NCBI GenBank assembly: GCA_024364805.1
Contig: CM044490.1
Span: forward strand, 97,798,565 to 97,833,915
Direction: 5' to 3'
Length of the DNA stretch: 35,351 nucleotides
From: Euprymna scolopes
Taxonomy: Eukaryota > Mollusca > Cephalopoda > Sepiida > Sepiolidae
Shown here: in pieces, positions 20,200 to 31,209 of the stretch
Position numbering within the stretch: the first letter of the stretch is position 1
Layout of the letters: the number at the start of each line of letters is the position of its first letter
Program-made: the position numbers and the translations under genes
Notes under the pieces: generated by a model
What the model was told of the DNA's origin: nothing
Database searches by the model: none
What the model saw: only the letters and a program-made list of their open reading frames with translations

Positions 20200-20660
20200 A
20201 CCGATAATGTCAGGGACGGGAATGAATTCATGCATTTTAGAAAAACACCGGGGCAGACAATCTCATAAAGTGTTTGACTGAGCTTCAATCTATGGTCCCC
20301 CCCTCGCCAAACTTTCACAAGAAACACTCGTCTAGCTGTAAACACTATCAATAATTCCCCCAACTCTTTATCTGTGCCTAAACCTAAACGTAGATTCCAT
20401 GAACAAAGCTTCTTTCTTAGAACTGCACGCCTGTGGAATTGTCTTCCGTTTTCCTGCTTTCCGGCTGACTACAATATGGTTATCTTCAAGACTAACGTAA
20501 ATAAGTTCTTGATGAGCCGTTCCATATAATTTATCAAATTTACCAAATGTTCATTACAAATGATTACTATATTGTCCAATTTCTACTGTACACTCTTTAA
20601 CCCTTATCCTTGAGTGGCCTCTTGGCCTTGATAATGTGGTGTTGCCTATGTAAAAAAAAG
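20200..20660 (+). mobile_element. LINE 3' end fragment, copy 2, with readable ORF2 C-terminus
   Basis: 5'-truncated LINE in plus orientation. The frame 20278-20529 is open for 83 codons and ends at a TAA: TRNTRLAVNTINN, LSVPKPKRRFHEQSFFLRTA, RLWNCLPFSCFPADYNMVIF, KTNVNKFLMSRSI. The FF-R-T-A-R-LWN-LP signature is the C-terminal region of CR1/Jockey-group LINE ORF2 proteins, after the reverse transcriptase domain. The 3' untranslated part ends in a gtggtgttgcctatg block and an A-rich tail at 20652-20668. The copy at 15590-15880 is the same family. Only the end of the element is present, so it cannot move by itself. Confidence 0.75.
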
Positions 20661-20850
20661 AAAGAAACTGTTATCAAAACAAATGAGGTGTAAGAATTTT
20701 AAACACGAATGATTTCTAAATCGAAGAGCGCCAAACTCTTGAATTAAATAAATAAATAAACAGAAAAAATACCCCGCATCACCCAAATAATAAAAAAAAA
20801 CATTACATTAAAAAAATCAAACAAATTAATTTAACGTTTCAACATTTGAA

Positions 20851-21170
20851 CTAGGCTCGGCTTAAACCGATGATTGCCGATCGCGTCCGATCTATGCTTG
20901 ATGGGAAGCGAATCACTGCGAATCTGACGCGTGCGCATCAACGAAAATGTCAGCTACGGAGAATAAGCATTTTACATGTAAATTTACCGATCTCTCTACA
21001 CGATATGCATGTATGTATACAAAGATATTACTCACTATGAATCATCCCTGTTGCATGAATATTATTACCTGAGAATTTTCAGTATTACACCAGTAGTTTA
21101 AGAGTTTTACCTGTTAGATATTTACACACACATACATGTACTGTGTTATTTATATAGTCTTCTATATAGA
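20851..21170 (-). mobile_element. Helitron-like end fragment, minus orientation
   Basis: The high-coordinate end on the minus strand reads TCTATATAGAAGAC and then tatataaataacacagta, preceded by A, resembling the 5' end of the element at 16209-16831. Segments 20935-21170 align loosely with 16590-16831 (gtgcgcat, cctgtt, tttacacaca, tatttatatag). A ctag at 20851-20854 could be the other terminus, but I see no proper hairpin beside it, so the left boundary is doubtful. The segment 20855-20930 is also found inverted at 17970-18045. Confidence 0.45.
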
Positions 21171-21475
21171 TAAAACAGTACAATATATATTTCCTTTAAG
21201 ATAGTCGTGATCACTATTTATTTTAAAACTATGTACGTTTCCAATATTTTGTTTGGTCTAAAAAACTCAATCTTATCAATATTTATCTTCAAGCAATCTA
21301 TGCAGTCAAAATTTATCCTTAAGTATCTGTGTGGTCAAGGATTATTTTAAAACAATCGCCATGGCAAATATTTATTTATAAAAATCGCTGGTGAGACTGT
21401 CCATTTGAAAACAATCTGTGATAAATATTTATTTTTAAAACAATCGATAATAATATTTTTTAAATCTATGGTTTT
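21171..21475. repeat. ~30-bp minisatellite, right array
   Basis: Same family and orientation as 15941-16208: units of the form caatatttattttaaaac, aatctgtgtggt, about eight diverged copies. The clearest copies are at 21330-21450. The array proper starts near 21207, just after the Helitron-like end at 21170. Confidence 0.75.
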
Positions 21476-21896
21476 ATAAATAATATTATTCGATTTTCCA
21501 CTTTAAATTAAATACCATTTAAGACTTTATTTGTTTCTTTCGATTAGTTAACCCTATCAATCCTCGTAATTTTTAAGAAGCTTTTAAGAAATAGTATCAG
21601 ACTAACTACATGCTGAGGCAACTTAGAAGGGATCAGAATGCATTACTTATTGAGGGCTTGCTTATTCTCCACTTCTTCCAGTCTTTTCTTCCCACAGTGG
21701 GATGGAGTAAATATCTGGAAGTTGCCTCCTTTATTTGATAATTTTTATCGGATTTAGATTGGTGGGAAAGTTATGAAAAGCACTCCATGGTACTACTCTG
21801 AGTAAAGTGTAAAACGAAACGAATAGATAATTTAGAGAAAAATGTTTATACGCAGTATAAGTACACGTCACAATTGGTTGCGTTAATTATTCAAGA

Positions 21897-21900
<4 letters not shown>

Positions 21901-21944
<44 letters not shown>
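21901..21944. repeat. (TA)n microsatellite
   Basis: Twenty-two uninterrupted ta units. Confidence 0.95.
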
Positions 21945-21950
<6 letters not shown>

Positions 21951-22707
21951 ATATTGATATAATAAATAAATGGAAAACACACAATTCGTTCCTTGGCAGT
22001 TCAGGTCCGACGTGACGGATTCGTTGTATAAACGCCGATAATAAGTTTATATTATGCGATCACATTATATAGTAAAGTTGCAAATACGTTAGAGAAACGC
22101 AAACTAATTTTAAAAAATGTAAGTTATTACAATACATTCAGTTGAATCGCTAATGAAACTAGCACACCCTGCAAAATTTAACCGAGACCAATCTGACCAG
22201 GTGTCCGATAGAAATGCACACTATAATATTGTTGTTGACTTAATGTAAATGTACTCTTCAGAAAAAGACTAATTAATAGGAATAAGGCAGTTTTTTAATA
22301 AATACATGCTGAAAGAAAGAGGGTTTTAAATATACAATATCGGTAAACAATAAAAATATCGAACAATAATGAAGTTTTTGTTTTTACTATCACTACTTAT
22401 CAAGACGAAAGACCATTTAAAGATAAGGTTTAATGAGATGGAATGGTTGTCAGTGTTAGATAAATAGGCTAAGAACGATTGTTGGAATGCAACAGGTACA
22501 AATACAGTTGGGAACAGTTCATAATTGGTGTCTATTTATATTAGATTTGTGGAGATACAGTAGTTGAAAAATGATCTGTAGTTTCGCACATAGCGAGCAA
22601 ACGATACAATACACAACACGTTTAGTTTGAGACACATACGGTTATCGCCCTTTTTTTCAGCAGTGCATGCTTCAGCCCATATATGGCGATATCAACTTCC
22701 CCTTCCG

Positions 22708-22710
<3 letters not shown>

Positions 22711-22759
<49 letters not shown>
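22711..22759. repeat. (CT)n microsatellite
   Basis: About 24 uninterrupted ct units, producing spurious Leu-Ser and Arg-Glu repeats in translation. Confidence 0.95.
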
Positions 22760-22762
<3 letters not shown>

Positions 22763-23569
22763 TTCTCTCTTTTTCCCCCGGCAGAGCGGAACAGGGCAGA
22801 CGTGCCCCACATGTTCCAAGTCTGGTTTATACAGGTAAACTGGCTCGATAATGAAATGGTGTTTGCGTATCGCACGGCCTTTCACAGCTAAGCTAAACTT
22901 TGCAAAAATCATGAACAACGAACTGTCTAAGACCTGAAATAACTCTGTAGCCCCATTATACAAAATATGTTAACCTCAGTCACTCATAATCGCAGACATA
23001 CATGATCTAATACTATTTCCACAAAATGTAAAAAAATGTATACTTGTTTTTTACTCATTTAAAATAAAGCCTACGTTTATAAATAAATAAACTCGGTATC
23101 TATTTTCATTAACTCATGTCGTCAACCACGCACAGTACTCTGACCTGCGACTAAATTATCGAAATGGACATATCGATTGTCAGATCAATAATTAAACACC
23201 AAAATATCGGTACCTATCACTTCGTCACCGAATTACAACATAAAAAATACAAGTTTCGTCAAAATTTCCAAGATGGGGATACACAAACATCCACTTCCCA
23301 TGTGTCCTAACCACGTGCCACGGGTTTTAATTCAACGTCAGCTATATTTGATTAACACATATGCGCGCATAACAAAATAATAATAACAACAATATCAAAA
23401 AAAATATATAAATAATTATATTAATACAAAAAGATGTTACATATTTTTCTACGAAAACACAAAAAGTACACCCTCACATTAACATAATTGGATTTTGTAA
23501 CCTTTTTCTGCATTAAGATGGCCGAAAACCATTCTACCTCGGTAAGGCAGAGACCCTTATTTTCTTTTA

Positions 23570-24420
23570 AATGCCTACCTCCAACGCACATAAACTGTAT
23601 ATATGTTGTTTTTTTTTCAAACAGAGACCATTTTCGCTAATCGGAAAATCTCTTTATTGGTCCAGAAATACTTCTACGTCGTTGAAGCTCTGCCTGAACA
23701 AATCGCTGAGGACGTTGAGGACATTTTCTCGGTCCCTCTCGGTGATGATCAATGCAAGACGTTTAAACAAACCATCTTTGCACGGACAGCGGTATCGGAG
23801 GCGGTCAGATTAAAACAGCTTTTTAACGACTTATCTCACTGCGACCAAAGCCTTCGCAACTTTTGATGAAAAATTTACTAGGCAGACGCACCGTGGACGA
23901 TAAGATCCTCCAGCAGTTGTAATTGGACAAACTTCCGCAAAAATTGTCCTATACGCTGTCCGTATTTGTGGGAGATAAATACCTCGTGCAGCTTACAGTT
24001 ATTGCCGATCGTGTTGCCGATAATCATCACCACGCGTCAGCTATAACCACCGTCATGACCCAACAATCTTCCGAAGTTTCCGCACTCAATTTCAGCTCCG
24101 GATCGGTAGAAATTGTCGTCGTTACCAAAGTGATACAGGCTCTTCTGGCGGACAGACTTTCATGTGCCAGCCACAAACGCAATATTTGAGACCTACATCC
24201 ATAGCACCAACGCAATCGACCTCATGATCTGCTTGGTGTTACTCTCACTGTCGTTTTTCGGAAAAGGGACGCAAATACAGGCAACCTTGCAGCTGCAGAG
24301 TAATACTAAGTCTACCCCAGGAAAGTTCCCTGAACCTGACGGTCGTTTTTCGCATATCCACCTTAATATCGATAGTTCCTTGCCACCTTTTGTGATGCAC
24401 TTTATATATATTTTGTTAAT
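23570..24420 (+). mobile_element. Ty3/Gypsy-type fossil: gag-like and short integrase-like parts
   Basis: Broken LTR retrotransposon fossil in plus orientation, far shorter than a whole element. Parts seen: a gag capsid-like region near 23600-24190, with blocks such as KYFYVVEALPEQIAED and LFNDLSHCDQS and a segment resembling the gag C-terminal part; then a short piece near 24320-24380 whose wording (DGRFSHIHL) is typical of the start of a Ty3/Gypsy integrase core. Neither LTR was recognised. Several breaks are present. It differs from the fossil at 1150-3700 in family wording and orientation. Superfamily is well supported, lineage is not. Confidence 0.75.
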
Positions 24421-24550
24421 TTCGGAGAGTAAATTAATGCAAAATATTCAATCCCAAGATTGTGTTCATAATTTTATTACCCAGTTTATTACTGCAGTGG
24501 TATTCATTTTACGAAGTTTTGTAGAAAATTTTGTTTGCGTTTAAATAGGT

Positions 24551-24552
<2 letters not shown>

Positions 24553-24600
<48 letters not shown>
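24553..24600. repeat. (TA)n microsatellite
   Basis: About 24 uninterrupted ta units directly downstream of the Gypsy fossil. Confidence 0.95.
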
Positions 24601-24602
<2 letters not shown>

Positions 24603-27589
24603 TCTGATCATGCCATTCTTAACATATGTACACATGCTATAAAATACAACAATAAAGAATTACGCGTATTCAGAATTAAGTTAACTAGAACATAAATGTC
24701 GACGGTGACCAAAACAGTTCAGTTTTACACACGAGAGTAATTAAATGAGAATAATAAAGTAGTGACACACTCTGCTGGCATTTATCTGAAAAGAAAAACA
24801 CAATTACCAAAAATAACTTTCGTATATAATTGAAATATTTGAAATAGACGTAGGATCCTCGCTTTAAATATCTTGTGAAAGTGAAGGCAGTGAATAATAT
24901 TTTTATTGTGTATTGACTTTAATTTGGACAAAATCTCTAATTGGCAAGTTATTCCAGGCAATCAGAATAAGCAATCGAAAATCAGTGACCAAAACTTTCA
25001 TGTACTATAAAAACCTAAACCCGCAGTGTTCTTCCATTTTCTTATATTCTTATAAATTACGTATGTAAATCTGTAAAAGCTAATATCTTCAATTGGCGCA
25101 AGAATTTCAATAGCGATAATACAAGAGTGGGAAATGGACCTGTTCGCTAAGAATCATAAAAGTATAGATAGATCGACTAATTCATAGGCTTTCTAAAGTC
25201 GGTCGAATTCTAATTATCATAAACGTTTGCAATCAATTTACCCACGGATACTAAATAAATTCCAGACTTTAGACCCTCTGGAATCATTTGACAAAAGTCG
25301 GATTATCCAAGTGGGCAATTAAAAAGGAACCAATTATTTCGGACAGAAATCGACTTAAACTTAAAATAATCGCGAAAAGTAAGATTTAATTAACGATAGT
25401 CTTGAAATTCTCTCGAATGACAAATCATCCCCCTTCATTTAGGGACCAAATTAAAATACTCAGATCATACGCCGCCCAATCGCATTATATTATCTGAGAT
25501 GTGTCAAAAATATGGCGGAGCAGAAATAAATGCTGCGTAATCTTAAAGGTAAAAATATTACATATGATTTTATTAAAACATTTTTATAAGAACAAAAGTT
25601 TCACTATCTGTCTAAAATTTACTTTTGTGAGTCTATAATAATATTACGTAATAGACAGGAATTACTAGTATCTCTATAAATAGTAAACCAGGTTTTTATT
25701 ATAGCATGCAATCTACAGAATGTTTTTACATTAGCATGTGACAGGCATGCATTATAATTACTACGACGAAGTACCCACCATGCTGACTAAATTATAAAAT
25801 ACACTCTACCGGTAGAGGATACAATAGATCAGCATTGTTACTTTTATAAGTGATCTGCCATCATAATTCTATTATAACAGGTGCATGTTCTAATTGTATA
25901 ATTTACCTGTAATCTACTCTTGTGCTTCTTATCTAACGGTTTATACGCGACATGCTTCTAACGCCGCCAGTGAGTTTTCAATATTTCTCTATGCTACTAA
26001 CATAGCATATTTTTATCGTATATGGGAACGATCCTTATCGTATTACTATAGATCTAAGAGATGCTGAAAAATACATTCCCCAAATTTATACAACGTTCAT
26101 GCCTCATTGAATACGAATATATTTAGATTATATATTGTAATGAAAATATTACAATGAAAATACTACATAACCCTATGTCTAGAATCTCTGATCCAAGTTT
26201 ATTACATGATTTTAGAAACGTCTGAAATTAAAGACTTAAGACGAGAATTCTGATTAATTGGTGTTTAACAACTATGCTTCAAATCCAATGCAAATCTGAT
26301 ATATATTTGAATGTTCAAATAGGGTTTGTGCCTACATTATACATTCTACATGCCCTTCACAAGAGTAAAAAATGAAATTTGTAGAATATTTGCTAATTGT
26401 TGTGTATACTTATTAAAATTTTACAAAAATCCGAAGTATCGGAATTTTCATGAAGGTTACCTCATTTTTTACTCTATTATTAAAAAAAATAATTCTAGTC
26501 CACGTTATGAGCCGTTTATTCGTGTTCCAAAATGCATAATTGTCAGTCATTTAGTTTTGGAGTGAATCATGTATGTTGTACACATAAACATATAGACTTA
26601 TCTAATTTTACATATCCGTCAAAAGATAATCAATTTATTAGCATGAGTAAGCTATCTGTTTACGGACGGGAATTTGATATAACGTGTGGCAATCTATTAT
26701 ATCGCATGGTGTATTAACATTATTTATCAGGAGATGAATCACACGTTGTACTTCTTACATGATAACAAGTGGAATGTTAATTAGATACGAATTCATCTAG
26801 ATATGCATGTTTAATATTTTACAAAAAATTGTAAATAACCTGTGTTCTTTCAAGTTTTCACTGAAAATAATTTTCTAAATTAAATTGCATCAAAGATTCA
26901 TCGTAATGCTTTTATCAGCAATAAAGTTTCTCTTTGCAGAAATTAACAGTACGACCTCAGCTAATATCATCGATATAAAAGTCAAAAGATTCAATAAGAA
27001 ATATGTTTTTCCCACGAGACTTATTAATGCTGAATGAACGCTTGGCGCCAACAGTTCCGATCTGAATTTCACAGACAGCATTTAATGTCATGCATATTCA
27101 TGAAATATTGACAAGTTCTTGCGTTTTGCTTTATTTTTGTAACTAATTTCATAATATATAGCTTATTTTATTTTTATATTGAAAGACTGAATTGTTTCTT
27201 CTTAGTGAATAACTAGTTGAAGTACCCATTTTAGGACAGATTTATAATGCTGAGACATTCTTAGACTGTTTTATAAGTCAAATATAAGGTGATCCAAACA
27301 AATGCCACCAACAAAATTATTAGAGAATGCACAATCGTTTCTGCAATCTAACAATATTTTGTACAAATAAACGTTTTACCGTATTTCTCTTTACTTCTTG
27401 CCACACGATTATAGTCAGGAGTTACTTACCTTGTTAATATATTTGTACATCAAATGCAGGTTTATTGTTTAAAGTATACATTTTCTTATTATTAGATAAT
27501 TTAAAACGATAATATGATATATCCACCACGATGCCTGAGATAGAAATAAAAAAGTGATTACTTTAAATAATAGATGTAAGGAAGAGGCA
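24601..27589. other. Long non-coding stretch
   Basis: Three kilobases of AT-rich sequence. Short open frames at 26326-26565, 26532-26717 and 26890-27081 match nothing I know and look like chance. A partial Helitron-type end, ctagttgaagtaccc, lies at 27213-27227 (minus orientation) without a hairpin. Nothing else supported. Confidence 0.4.
27213..27230 (-). mobile_element. Partial Helitron 3' terminus
   Basis: The sequence ctagttgaagtaccc after aa matches the end at 16209 (ctagctaaagtaccc) at 13 of 15 positions. The hairpin sequence that should follow is absent. Short, so it may be a scar or chance. Confidence 0.35.
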
Positions 27590-27744
27590 CCTTTCATGGC
27601 TGATGAAAGTTTTGGTAATAGAGACATAATCCTTCATTCAAGAGACAACATGCTGACACGTCTCATATCTTTTGACGGTCTTCAATATCCCCTACTATCT
27701 GTATAAGAAGAAGATTGGTTCTATTAGGGGGTTACACAGTTTGG

Positions 27745-27792
27745 AAATACCATAAAACATGGTTCATGTATGAACCATGTTTTATGGTATTT
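27745..27792. repeat. Perfect 23-bp inverted repeat (palindrome), 2-nt centre
   Basis: Left arm 27745-27767 (aaataccataaaacatgg...) and right arm 27770-27792 are exact reverse complements separated by gt. It lies inside the Helitron coding remnant between the LQYPLL and MIRDNSFNHL blocks, where the normal protein would have intervening sequence. Confidence 0.95.
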
Positions 27793-27832
27793 TATTACTA
27801 TTTTATGATCAGGGATAATTCCTTCAATCATC

Positions 27833-28034
27833 TTCACGGAAGTGAAAATCTCTAACATCAGTTTGCAGTTGATATGTTTACAAAAACTAGAAATAAGTAC
27901 AAATAATTTTATATATCAAAACTCGTCAAAACAACCTTTCACAAAAGTCAAAATCTCTTCCATAAGTTTGACATTGATATGTTTGCAAAAGTTTAAGCAA
28001 TAAGACTTCTATGTATCAAAACTCGTCAAAACAA
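27833..28034. repeat. ~100-bp tandem duplication inside the Helitron gene
   Basis: Unit 1 (27833-27934) and unit 2 (27939-28034) share ttgatatgttt(a/g)caaaa and end in an identical tatcaaaactcgtcaaaaca. The two copies are imperfect, so the event is not recent. Unit 2 is the one in register with the downstream LRVDSYIHL block. Confidence 0.85.
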
Positions 28035-29334
28035 GCTAAGAGTAGATTCCTACATACATCTCAAAGATCATCTAAATAACGATGGGTAAGGAAGAGATAT
28101 ATGCCAAATATGCATTTTACCTTCAAGCTTCACGGTTATATGCATGGAAGCACCCAAGATGCAATGACATGTCAGAAATTAGGCAACACCAGAGTTTTTT
28201 ATTACATTCAGATCAAATCCAAAGTGGAAGGACATCCAAGTGAACTTTTCCCTAGACAAACACACCAATCGACAAGATTTATTTTCTAGGGTGTTTCGCT
28301 TAAAGATAATCCAAGTGATGAATTTGATAAAGAAATCAGAAATCGTTGGCCCACTACAATGCTACACGTACACAACTGAGTGGCAAAAGAGAGGCTTGTC
28401 CCGTGTGCATATATTATTGTGTCTTACTAGAAAAATCAACTACAATCTAATTAACTCCATTATATCAGTTGACTTAACCGATATACGAACTGATCCAACC
28501 TTATTTGAAATAGTAAAGAGTCACATGATGCATGGGCCTTGTGGTAATATCAATGGAAATTCTCCTTGCATATTTTATGGCCAATGTACAAACGGATACC
28601 CTAAAACTTTCTACTTGAAACATGGTTTAGTAAGGATGAAGACGGTGACTTTGAAACTATGGTTGGCACGCATAAGTTGTACATTACTCTCCCTTATTTT
28701 CAAAGTGATTCAATGCTCAACGAATTAATGTTTAGTTTTGCAGTTCTGTGAAGTCTATTAAATATGTTTGCAATTAAATAAATAAGGGATCTGATGTCAC
28801 CATGTTTTCCTTACAAGAAATGTTCGTCATGAAGTTACTCAATATATCGGCACTAGTAAAGCATTTTGGTGTATTTTGGGTTTCCTATTAATGGAAGGCT
28901 TTTTTCAAACACAAAACTTTGCACTTCATCTTGAGAAGAGTCAGAAGGTTTTTATTTCACAAACAAAAAATGCTACCCAAGTCACTCTAAATCCAAAACT
29001 GTAACTGCACTTTTAAATTGTGAACGAGACAACTTTGCAAAAATTCCATCTTATTACGCATATGGTAACTACACATGGCACAGGAGAAAACGAGGAGCCA
29101 ATGTTGAGGGTAATCCAAGTGTAAAATTTGCCTATACGATCAGAAGAGTAAACTCTGCACCAAAGTCACCATGAATGCTTTTTTTTAGACTCTTCTCCAT
29201 GATATAAGGGGACCGATTTCATTTTCCTTTCTAAGAACTATTGATGGACAAACTGATAAGCCTGATTGACCTTAAATTTGTTAGAAAATCACAATCAGCA
29301 GAACAAAACTATTTCAGTATTACAGATACACACA

Positions 29335-29352
29335 TACACACACACACACACC
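29335..29352. repeat. (CA)n microsatellite
   Basis: Short ca run inside the Helitron remnant, preceded by an imperfect acacata. Confidence 0.9.
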
Positions 29353-29745
29353 TGTTTCTCTAAGAATCCTTTTTGCAATAATTCTCAAAACTTGCAAAGT
29401 AATTAATCCATTAGCATTGTGGCAGAAATATAAGGACGGTTCATCCGCAGACCATAAATATCAGCAACAACAAAGATTCCCTGAGAGAGAAATAGGATTT
29501 AACGAAGAAATATATACTACTGTGTTATATTATTTGAAAATCATGTGATCGCTATGGGAGAGGAGGAGGAGCTTTACAAGTTTAGGTAACTCACCAAAGT
29601 GAAGTAAATAACTCACAGATGTTTTGCGAGAACTTCATATAATATTGATTCGCTGACCAGATGTATTAATGACAACGTGCTGAAACTTTTGTCAAACCAA
29701 CAATATGCATACAGAACAATCATCAAGAAGGTGACCGATATGAAA

Positions 29746-30359
29746 GGAAGATTATATGTGAGTCGTATATATGTGAGTCATTATTTATATTTTTGGTATA
29801 TCTTATACATTCTTTTTGTTTTGGGTGATTGCATAACAATCTTCTTTGCAATTCTATAGTTCTGTATTTTACAGCTTGATAATATTCTAATTTAAAGCAT
29901 CTACTTTTGAATTTTGAATTTTGCTTATTGAAAGGTATCACTAAAATTGAGATTGCAGTAGGAATACCCTATAAGTGGGGGCAATTTCCTGCATTGAAAG
30001 GAATTCTCGATTCACATAATTTAATCACTTTCAAGTAGCTTCAAAAAGTTTTAATATTATATTGTTTTACATAGTTTACAGTCTATTTGCAAATGAGAAA
30101 TTTAAATGTGTCAAGTGTGCGGATAATAGAATCGCCGTTTTTACCTGTTTTTCTAAAAAACATGATTTTGCTGGTCACTCTTAGCTACGAGGAAAGACGA
30201 GGGCTACGTTGGTCACTCTTAGCTACGAATATATATATACACACACACACACACACATTTATCTATCTCATCTTTCGTGCGATTTTTTCTGTTCCTCTAT
30301 GTTTAATAAGCTTTTATAACGCTTATAAAGTCTTTGTTTAGTTTGGATTAACAAAGCGG
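29746..30359. other. Non-coding spacer with a 38-bp duplication and (TA)(CA) run
   Basis: tggtcactcttagctacga occurs at 30172-30190 and again at 30210-30228, giving a 38-bp tandem period. A (TA)n-(CA)n run follows at 30229-30257. No gene recognised. Confidence 0.7.
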
Positions 30360-31209
30360 TAGCTTGCCACGAACATGATTATGATCATAAAACATTTAGA
30401 CACCTCCAAGGTGTGTGGGTCTGATTTTATCCCCGTTATACTAATTCAGAAATGCTCAGTCGAGCTGGACCTTGTACTTTCCAATCTCTACAATGAATGC
30501 CTTGCTGAATCTTGCTCCCCTAATAGCTGGAAGATAACCTCTGTGGTACCAGTATAAAAGAATTCTGGTGAAAGTACTGACCCTCTTAATTATCGTCCTA
30601 TCAGTCTCCTTCACATCTTTTCTAAAATATTTGAGACCTTAATTAATCAAGCACAGTCCACCGAGCAAATCGTCTTTTTGGCAAACAGTATGGATTTAGA
30701 AAATGTTGTTATACTGCAGATATTTAATATAGTCATTTCTGAACGCATATTTTATGAACTGGATAAGGCAGGCGAAGCCAAAGCTGTAGCCCTTTATATA
30801 TCCAAGGCCTTTGACAAATTCCGGCACGAAGGGATGCTACTAAAAATTAAATCGTACGGTATAATTGAAGGTATACTTAATATAATTAGATTCTTCTTAT
30901 ACAATAGAACCATCCAGGTTGTCATAGCATTAGGGGTCGATCATTGGACTACTAGCATTCTTGATATTCATAAATTACCTCTGTTTAACATTCAAAGGCA
31001 ACATGAACTGTAAAATATACATCTGAGACATTGCGAAGGCTGCTGCAAAAAGGTGGGTTTCTTCTATCGAGCTAGAAGACTATTCACACCTGAGAGTATC
31101 ATGTATCTCTATAAAACCACGATTCGCTCAAGCATGGAGTATTGTTGCCACATCTGGGCTGTTGCATCTATTACTAGCCTCCTTATTAGTACGATACAAA
31201 AGTATAATG

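Larger units (their letters stand above)
21476..23560. other. Non-coding stretch with microsatellites
   Basis: No gene recognised. It holds the (TA)n at 21901-21944, a fragment aaatttaaccg near 22174 shared with the 17.8-18.0 and 19.8 kb repeats, and the (TC)n at 22711-22759. Open frames over 22622-22963 are products of the (TC)n run. Confidence 0.5.
27590..29745 (+). pseudogene. Helitron Rep/helicase gene, broken, Rep part plus start of helicase
   Basis: Remnant of the RepHel protein that moves Helitrons by rolling-circle replication. In order: ISFDGLQYPLLS near 27670-27700 (family DALQYPLLFP); MIRDNSFNHLHGSENL near 27800-27850; VDMFAK near 27975; LRVDSYIHLKDHLNNDG near 28037-28087; FFITFRSNPKWKDIQ near 28195-28235; VFRLKIIQVMN, GPLQCYTYTTEWQKRGL near 28355-28398. 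The HUH motif, usually H-x-H, reads Arg-Val-His (28402-28410). HMMHGPCGNINGNSPC follows near 28524-28570. The double-Tyr region near 28759-28790 keeps the first Tyr (KYVCN) while the second position is a stop (family KYICKYVNKGSD). NYTWHRRKRGANVEGNPSVK near 29065-29125, then LFAIILKTCK and LALWQKYKDG near 29365-29440, and DNVLKLLSNQQYAYRTIIKK near 29670-29730 at the entry to the helicase. Homology ends before the Walker A motif. Many stops and shifts. No ends found. Confidence 0.9.

Noticed and set aside
22622-22963. Long open frames on both strands with Leu-Ser or Arg-Glu repeats
   Set aside because: They are translations of the (CT)n microsatellite at 22711-22759 and have no other protein character.
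26326-26717. Two overlapping short open frames
   Set aside because: No domain, biased AT-rich composition and no supporting context; chance is the simplest reading.
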